This document shows, one piece after another, positions 14,965-19,884 of a stretch of DNA of 19,884 nt. Numbering within the stretch: position 1 is the first letter of the stretch; every line of letters begins with the position of its first letter. Under the pieces are notes generated by a model, which saw only the letters and a program-made list of their open reading frames with translations, was not told the DNA's origin and did no database searches. The position numbers were made by a program, and so were the translations under genes. The stretch is from Candidatus Omnitrophota bacterium (lineage in GTDB: Bacteria; Omnitrophota; Gorgyraeia; JABMQH01). The DNA is taken from assembly GCA_026387595.1 (NCBI GenBank), contig JAPLLL010000008.1, positions 1 through 19,884 of the forward strand. Reading direction: 5' to 3'.

Positions 14965-15708
14965 CTATCTCCTTATGGTCCAGAAATCAGCGGCAAGCGT
15001 CTCTAGATACTCGTAGGGCATCGTAAAATATCCGGCCATGCCCCAATCGGTTCCCCACGAATTGCGCACTAAAAATCTCTTGTTTTTCCGGTTAAATCCG
15101 ACTGCCATTACCGCGTGGCCGCCAAGGACTATTTCGCTTTTTTTTGGCATATTGACCACGCCTGTCGCCGCCACCCTTTTAGACTCAAAGCTCTCGTACA
15201 CCGAAAATCCAAAAACAAATGGGTAGCCTTCACAAAGGCATGCAAGCATTTCCGATAACGTACTAATGCGATGATAAGATTCTATTCTGTGCTGCCTTGC
15301 CTGGGCATAGCAGGTCTGCGGCGGCCTTCTGTCAAAATACTTTATGATATACGGCCATCTATCCTCCCAGCATGAGCCATATTTTCTTAAGGTTTTAATG
15401 CCGTCCCGCAAAGAGGCACCTGAATCGGAAGAAACAGTCCCCTCCAAGAGCCGTTCGTTATAATAGATGAAAAGCCTGCTCACATCCTTATATGCCGCGT
15501 CATTCATATTATCCAGAAATTCCAGATTACCGGCCAGTGCGTTGGCGGTACAGCTTCCGAGCGCGCCCTGATTTTCTACATCAGAGCACAATTTGCATAA
15601 ATCAACCTCTTTGGGCAATCTGACCACCGGCCTTATCGCGCGATATAAATAATCCCGTTGATCCGGCACATCCGGCACCCAGCCATACCATTTTACGTTA
15701 ATGCGCAT
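14965..15708 (-). CDS. Papain-like cysteine peptidase (family C1), mature domain only
   Basis: This 247-residue protein carries the complete C1 catalytic set: oxyanion Gln47 and Cys53 in NQGALGSCTAN, His198 in GGHAVMAVGF and Asn216 in VRNSWGTDWG. The start YGWVPDVPDQRDYLY is a known opening of short bacterial C1 peptidases that lack an inhibitory propeptide. No signal peptide or membrane segment is visible, so it is probably cytoplasmic unless exported another way. AAGGAG lies 5 bases from the ATG. Its position inside a glycan operon, between a glycosyltransferase fusion and asnB, is unexpected. It might process a protein of the pathway or modify an amide bond, but nothing in the sequence names the substrate. 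Confidence 0.9.
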   Translation of the reverse strand: MRINVKWYGWVPDVPDQRDYLYRAIRPVVRLPKEVDLCKLCSDVENQGALGSCTANALAGNLEFLDNMNDAAYKDVSRLFIYYNERLLEGTVSSDSGASLRDGIKTLRKYGSCWEDRWPYIIKYFDRRPPQTCYAQARQHRIESYHRISTLSEMLACLCEGYPFVFGFSVYESFESKRVAATGVVNMPKKSEIVLGGHAVMAVGFNRKNKRFLVRNSWGTDWGMAGYFTMPYEYLETLAADFWTIRR

Positions 15709-15735
15709 ATCCGCTCCTTGTAGTTACACCGTTTT

Positions 15736-15748
15736 CTGCCAGAGGCAG
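15736..15748. repeat. Small hairpin in the gap before the C1 peptidase gene
   Basis: CTGCC-AGA-GGCAG is a perfect 5-bp stem with a 3-base loop, 5 bp after the upstream stop. On the minus strand it is followed by AAAA, not U residues, so it is not a standard terminator. It could protect an mRNA end. Confidence 0.35.
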
Positions 15749-15753
15749 ATCCT

Positions 15754-17586
15754 TTAAATATATCCTTTAAACCGATAATAAACTATTCCCAGATACTCGT
15801 GCGCGAGAGCCATAATCTGTTCCAAGCGCCTTCCTTCTCGCCTATCATAAAACTGACATCTTATTACCGGCGTATAAAATACCTTTATATCCTTAGCCCA
15901 TTTGTTAAATACCAGAGATGCCCGGCGCATATTATAAGGCGAAGATACCAGGAGAATATTGCTCTTTTTTAAAATTTCTTTTGAGAATAAGGCATTTTCA
16001 TACGTGCTATTAGCTTTTTCTTCTAAGAGAATAACTTTATCGGGCACCCCCACGGAAAGAGCTAAAAGCCTCATGTTGCCGGCATCGTTGTAATTGTACG
16101 TATACCCGGACGAAAATACGATCTTCTTCGCATACCCTTTTAAATAAAGCTCCGCGGCGTATCTTGCCCTTTCAATTGTGCTTTTGCCCGGGCTACCTGT
16201 TTCACCCACGCCCCCGCCGAATACGACAATCGCATCAGCAGCCCTTGGAAGATCAGAAATTTTTAGCGGGCTCGCCAGAAACCAGACAAACGGCGTCTTG
16301 AACAGAAAAAGATACCCAAGTATACAAATAATGCACAAGCGCACCGCTTTTCTTCTCGCCGCCCTGTAAAAACTGACCAGATTCTCCTTCCAGTTGCTCT
16401 CCGCTTCAAGCTTTTTCTTTTCTATGCTGACCTCCATCAAAACACTCATATCCGCTATCCTGGACTCCCAATTATTTTCCCTCGCCGCCTCGATCCGCCT
16501 TTCTTTGAGGCCGGGTTGTTTTTCGCTTATGGCCTTTTTTATCATATTCTCGAATTCAGCATTATCTTTACCTACATAAATAACGCCGCCATATTTTTCA
16601 TCAAAAGCCGCGATCTCCGGCAGCGGCGTCGAAACAACCGGCTTCCCCATGGCCAGGTATTCGTTTAATTTAGTAGGATATACCGTGTTCGTATAGGCGT
16701 TTAGTTCATAGGGTATGAGGCATACGTCAAAGGCATTTACATACGCTGCCAGTTCCCTGTGCTCCTTTGCCTTCAAAAAGACTACGTTTTGCAGATCGCT
16801 GAATCCGTGTATCTCAACCTGCACCGGGCCGATAAAGACAAGCGTCCATCCGGGATTCCTCTGCGCAAGAAACCGCACAAGCTCAAAATCTATATGGCGG
16901 TGTATACCTCCGACATAACCGAGTATAATGCCGCTTAGATCTTTTATGTCAGGGGGCCTTTCTGCTGGATGCCCGTTGCCGTTAAAAACCTTCGTATTTA
17001 CCCCGAACGGGAAGATCGTTACGTTCTGATTGTATTTTTTGCAGCGCTCTTTAAGCATTTGTCCCTGCACAAATACCAGATCCGATGCCCGGATAACCAT
17101 CTCCTCGGTCTTTCTGATCTTTTTCGGATCAGGCACAAGTTTTTCAAAATCCGCTATGCAGTAATAAACAACAAGTTTTTTATCGATCTCGTTTATAAGG
17201 TCGAGCGCCGTGCCGGTAGGCAAAAAAGTCCAGATGATCGGATCGGCAAAATCCATTATCTTCGCCCATTTTTTCAATACCGGAAGTATGAGGAGGCAAT
17301 TTATCCGCCAAGCGATCCTTGAATAAGGAAAAGGCAGGATTAGCGGAGAGAACACGTAAAGATTGTCCATTTCCTTCCTTATGCCTTTTACACCCCTGAA
17401 CCAGTCCATGATCCTTTTTTGAATACGGGAGGCGTCTTTTATGCCGGGTACGCGCACGCCTGTATTCTCTATAAAAAGAACGCGGTTGCTATTCCTCGCG
17501 AAGGCGGCCATTATCTCCTGGTGCCCCTGCCAGACAAAATCCCAGTCAATGCTGGATATGCAGATTATGTTTTCATTTTTAAGCAT
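15754..17586 (-). CDS. Glycosyltransferase (TuaH-like GT-B) fused to a DUF218/YdcF domain
   Basis: In this 610-residue protein, residues 1-400 form a GT-B glycosyltransferase: NIICISSIDWDF at the start, GYVGGIHRHIDFELV at 223-237, then FDVCLIPYELN and KLNEYLAMGKPVVST up to 320. It is a clear paralogue of the gene just upstream. A membrane segment at about 414-440 leads to a DUF218 domain (450-610) with AIVVFGGG (452-459), SSGY (492-495), LEEKANSTYENA (521-532) and LVSSPYNMRRA. DUF218 proteins (YdcF, SanA, ElyC) are envelope-associated, and ElyC influences undecaprenyl-phosphate metabolism. In this order the two halves would be on opposite faces of the membrane. AGGA lies 8 bases before the ATG, and the gene overlaps the upstream one by 8 bp. 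No stop or frameshift marks the join, so the fusion looks real. Confidence 0.88.
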   Translation of the reverse strand: MLKNENIICISSIDWDFVWQGHQEIMAAFARNSNRVLFIENTGVRVPGIKDASRIQKRIMDWFRGVKGIRKEMDNLYVFSPLILPFPYSRIAWRINCLLILPVLKKWAKIMDFADPIIWTFLPTGTALDLINEIDKKLVVYYCIADFEKLVPDPKKIRKTEEMVIRASDLVFVQGQMLKERCKKYNQNVTIFPFGVNTKVFNGNGHPAERPPDIKDLSGIILGYVGGIHRHIDFELVRFLAQRNPGWTLVFIGPVQVEIHGFSDLQNVVFLKAKEHRELAAYVNAFDVCLIPYELNAYTNTVYPTKLNEYLAMGKPVVSTPLPEIAAFDEKYGGVIYVGKDNAEFENMIKKAISEKQPGLKERRIEAARENNWESRIADMSVLMEVSIEKKKLEAESNWKENLVSFYRAARRKAVRLCIICILGYLFLFKTPFVWFLASPLKISDLPRAADAIVVFGGGVGETGSPGKSTIERARYAAELYLKGYAKKIVFSSGYTYNYNDAGNMRLLALSVGVPDKVILLEEKANSTYENALFSKEILKKSNILLVSSPYNMRRASLVFNKWAKDIKVFYTPVIRCQFYDRREGRRLEQIMALAHEYLGIVYYRFKGYI

Positions 17587-18736
17587 CTATCTTTTCCTTT
17601 AATATTTCTGAAATATGTTCCACCCGTTTATCCCACGTATTGAGCCTTGCAAATCGTATCCTCGAATCTTTAACATCCTGGCTGTCATGGCCTAGATAGC
17701 TATCTATGTATCTGATAAAATCCCTTCCATTATTAGCAATCTTAAGCAGACCAGAATCAGCAAGGGGCCCGAGATCCGGCAAATCTGTGCTGACTACGGG
17801 CTTACCGAGCGACAAATATTCAAACACCTTGCTGGGAGAAATGCCGCGCGTAAAGTTGTTTACCTTGTAAGGTAAGATACAAACGTCAAACAAAGATATA
17901 TACGACGGCACTAATTTATTATCTCGCCGCCCCAACACATATATATTCTTACGCTTCAGGCGCCTTGCCCGGCAGCCAACCTGTTCACCCAGTAATATTA
18001 TGCTCCATTCTTTGCGCTCGCGGGCAATAGCATCAAGCAGGTCGTAATCTATCCTATGGTCCAGTGTCCCCACAAACCCTATTCTAGGCGCCGCGATCTT
18101 ATCTGTTTTAAACAAAACGGCCGGCCTGGAATATATATTTTCATTAAAAAACTCTTCATCTACTGCGCTTGGCATGAAATGGAGCTTCTCGGCAAAATCC
18201 GACTTTTCCGACATAAGCTTGAGCGAAGAAGCAAATATCAAATCACATCTTTCGCAAAGTTTTGTTTCCATTTTCTCTATGCAGTCTTGACGCAACGGAA
18301 AACATTTTTCGTCTTTAAATGAATCTATACAGTGATATATGGACATCCTCTCGCGCAACTTGCCTACCAGCATATAGGCTGTAGGTTCAAAAATCCACAA
18401 GATCACGTTAGAAAATTCCAGTTTTCCGGCAAGCCTTCGCAACTGCAGCAGAAGAAGCACCTGATTAACCCGGTTTATCCCCTTACTGTAATATCTGAAA
18501 GGCAGATTCAATAACGGCCTGTAAACCGTAATATTCCCGTTTATCTTTCTTATCCTGCGACCAAATATTTTAAAAAATAGGCCCGGATATTTAAATAAAT
18601 GCAAAAGGGATGCCTGATACCCAACGAACAAGATCCTGTTTTGACCGGAAAACCTGGTCATTAACTGCTGCCGGCTCCCCCATGGCTTATCCCAGTCAGA
18701 CGTAGAAATACATATTATATCGAAACCGCTTATCAT
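17579..18736 (-). CDS. Glycosyltransferase (TuaH-like GT-B)
   Basis: From ATG 18736 this encodes 385 residues beginning FDIICISTSDWDKPWG. It has GFVGTLDHRIDYDLLD for nucleotide-sugar binding and FDVCILPYKVNNF followed by EYLSLGKPVVSTDLPDLG near the C-terminus. It aligns end to end with the first 400 residues of the next gene, including SDW/IDW at the start, so the two come from a duplication. ATG 18736 gives the same distance to that motif as the paralogue (MLKNENIICIS) and sits one base after the upstream stop. A TTG at 18751 preceded by AAGGA is an alternative start, adding 5 residues. Relatives include teichuronic acid protein TuaH. The first Glu of the EX7E motif is not evident. It probably acts in the cytoplasm on lipid-linked glycan. 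Confidence 0.85.
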   Translation of the reverse strand: MISGFDIICISTSDWDKPWGSRQQLMTRFSGQNRILFVGYQASLLHLFKYPGLFFKIFGRRIRKINGNITVYRPLLNLPFRYYSKGINRVNQVLLLLQLRRLAGKLEFSNVILWIFEPTAYMLVGKLRERMSIYHCIDSFKDEKCFPLRQDCIEKMETKLCERCDLIFASSLKLMSEKSDFAEKLHFMPSAVDEEFFNENIYSRPAVLFKTDKIAAPRIGFVGTLDHRIDYDLLDAIARERKEWSIILLGEQVGCRARRLKRKNIYVLGRRDNKLVPSYISLFDVCILPYKVNNFTRGISPSKVFEYLSLGKPVVSTDLPDLGPLADSGLLKIANNGRDFIRYIDSYLGHDSQDVKDSRIRFARLNTWDKRVEHISEILKEKIDA

Positions 18737-18737
18737 T

Positions 18738-19844
18738 TCATTCGCTATCAAAAGTAAATCCTTCGTTCTTACCTAAAAAGCTAAATTCCTTTAACATGAT
18801 CTTTTCGAAAGAATAGTTGTCGCAAGCGAACTTTCTCGCATTTCTTGAAATATCTTCATACAGGGCTCGATCATTAAAAAGAAGCGTTACTTTATTTTTT
18901 ATATCCTCCATATCCGGTTTAGCCAAAAGACAGTTAACTCCATTCTCGCTTATTCCCGCCGTACCGGTATTCTCAGATACTACCGCGGGTAATCCGCACG
19001 CCATTGCCTCAATAAGCGCCTTGGGGTGCCCCTCCCACGCAGAGGTCATGACAAAAATTTCATGACTACTAAGCAGTTCCGGAAGTTTTTCATTAGCTAT
19101 GTTACCCGGAAGATCAATGCTGACATTTAATTCTTTTGCCATCTGTTTTAATCTTGGCTTCTGCGAACCGGCCCCTACAATTGTAAGCGACGCTCCCGGC
19201 ATCTTTGCCGCGGCCCCTATCAAAAGGTCAAATCTTTTTACAGGCTCAAGCCGTCCCACCGATATAATTGCTTTTTTTATCTTTTCAACACCATTGAGGG
19301 GTTGAAATATATCCGTATTCACAAAATTCGGTACTATATTTATATTTGAGGGGTTCACCCCATATCTCTTTTGCACCCACGCTGAAAGCTCTTTCGTGGG
19401 AACCTGGCAGTAGTCCGCTGACCTAAAAGCGACTAATTCTAGAAATTGATACGCCACGGATTTCAGCGAACGGCCTCCCACGGCCTCCAGATATTCGCCG
19501 TGCACATAACCGCAACGCAGCAAAACAGGTTTTTTCCACATCTTTGCGGCCAAGGTATAATACCAGCTTCCCATGGATTGATTTGTTTTAATAAGATCGG
19601 CCCACCTGCCTAATTTTCCACAAACTATTGGCAAAAACCATAACAACCTTCGGTTGGGAAATCGCACCACCGTAATTCCTTCTGGCAATTTGGGGATCGG
19701 CCCCCTGTCAAAAGTCAATATCCTGACTTTCCATCCCCTCTTAACGTATTCATTATAAGGTTTAAGCTCCCTGCTCAGGCTCCCTATCTTGTGCCATGTA
19801 TTTAATCCTACTCCGGGCGTCATACAAAAAAGCAGATTAGGCAT
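18738..19844 (-). CDS. GT4 family glycosyltransferase
   Basis: This 368-residue GT-B enzyme has IISVGRLEPVKRFDLLIGA (193-211) and LTIVGAGSQKPRL in the nucleotide-sugar half. The EX7E signature is EGHPKALIE (E271 to E279), with SENTGTAGISENGVNCLL after it. The N-terminal half (PGVGLNTWHKIGSLSRELKPY) is the acceptor side. It likely adds a sugar to the growing lipid-linked unit. The ATG at 19844 has no clear Shine-Dalgarno sequence, only A-rich sequence, and lies 8 bp after an apparent upstream stop, so reinitiation may drive it. Its own stop is one base before the next ATG. Confidence 0.9.
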   Translation of the reverse strand: MPNLLFCMTPGVGLNTWHKIGSLSRELKPYNEYVKRGWKVRILTFDRGPIPKLPEGITVVRFPNRRLLWFLPIVCGKLGRWADLIKTNQSMGSWYYTLAAKMWKKPVLLRCGYVHGEYLEAVGGRSLKSVAYQFLELVAFRSADYCQVPTKELSAWVQKRYGVNPSNINIVPNFVNTDIFQPLNGVEKIKKAIISVGRLEPVKRFDLLIGAAAKMPGASLTIVGAGSQKPRLKQMAKELNVSIDLPGNIANEKLPELLSSHEIFVMTSAWEGHPKALIEAMACGLPAVVSENTGTAGISENGVNCLLAKPDMEDIKNKVTLLFNDRALYEDISRNARKFACDNYSFEKIMLKEFSFLGKNEGFTFDSE

Positions 19845-19852
19845 AGATTTTT

Positions 19853-19884
19853 TTATTTTTTTTCAGCAACATAAAGCCTCATGC
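19853..19884 (-). CDS. C-terminal end of an upstream gene (partial)
   Basis: The last bases read in frame as RLYVAEKK followed by TAA (19855-19853). The gene body lies beyond the right edge. The spacing of 8 bp to the next start matches the packing of the operon. Only nine codons are visible, so no function can be assigned and another frame is possible. Confidence 0.35.
   Translation of the reverse strand, partial: MRLYVAEKK

Noticed and set aside
13047..15708. Lasso-peptide-like pair (cysteine peptidase plus asparagine-synthetase homologue)
   Set aside because: The peptidase is papain-type C1, not the transglutaminase-like B protein. AsnB has a full glutaminase domain, and no precursor peptide or transporter is visible.
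15736..15748. Rho-independent terminator between the fusion gene and the C1 peptidase gene
   Set aside because: The stem has only 5 bp, and A residues, not U, follow it on the transcribed strand.
18737..18751. TTG start at 18751 for the TuaH-like glycosyltransferase
   Set aside because: It has a plausible AAGGA upstream, but ATG 18736 matches the paralogue's N-terminal length exactly and follows the previous stop by one base. TTG is kept only as an alternative.

Overview
This window reads as accessory DNA from an uncultured, probably Gram-negative bacterium of moderate GC. Candidatus Omnitrophota or a similar lineage would fit: Sec-secreted SpvB/TcaC-type proteins carrying the short 'SYKL' module lie beside a large envelope glycan cluster. 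That taxonomic guess rests on remembered gene content, not on any search. Every convincing gene is on the minus strand, so transcription runs from the right edge to the left.

Positions 19884 to about 4351 hold one tightly packed surface polysaccharide/glycoconjugate operon. In transcription order it contains the tail of an unknown gene, a GT4 glycosyltransferase, two paralogous TuaH-like glycosyltransferases (the second fused through a membrane segment to a DUF218/YdcF domain), a papain-like C1 peptidase, an AsnB-type amidotransferase, another GT4, an NAD-dependent sugar epimerase/dehydratase, a WecA/MraY-type initiating transferase fused to a CapD/PglF-type membrane and Rossmann region, a small LexA-like winged-helix protein, a Wzx-like flippase, two GT2 enzymes and a B12-binding radical SAM protein. 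Gaps are under 80 bp, and many genes overlap by 4 to 11 bp, which suggests translational coupling. The set supplies lipid-linked initiation, sugar tailoring, elongation, amidation and membrane flipping. No polymerase (Wzy) or chain-length regulator (Wzz) is visible, so these may lie outside the window.

Positions 4291 to 1 hold a separately promoted pair of secreted proteins that resemble a Tc-toxin B component cut in two. The first carries a signal peptide, Ig-like and ZU5-like regions and an SpvB domain. The second starts inside the stop codon of the first and carries its own signal peptide, a SYKL module, Ig-like domains, six regularly spaced FG-GAP/VCBS repeats and the start of a TcB mid-region, then leaves the window. 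Its reading frame is broken near 1946-1956 by what looks like an internal deletion.

Small sites worth attention are a consensus-like promoter that would give a nearly leaderless spvB-like mRNA, duplicated operator-like repeats beneath it, a 20-bp perfect palindrome just before the second secreted ORF, a heptamer repeat inserted in frame in the radical SAM gene, and palindromes or alternative hairpins on both sides of the LexA-like gene. No tRNA, rRNA, CRISPR array or insertion sequence was seen. No stretch longer than 300 bases lacks a gene.
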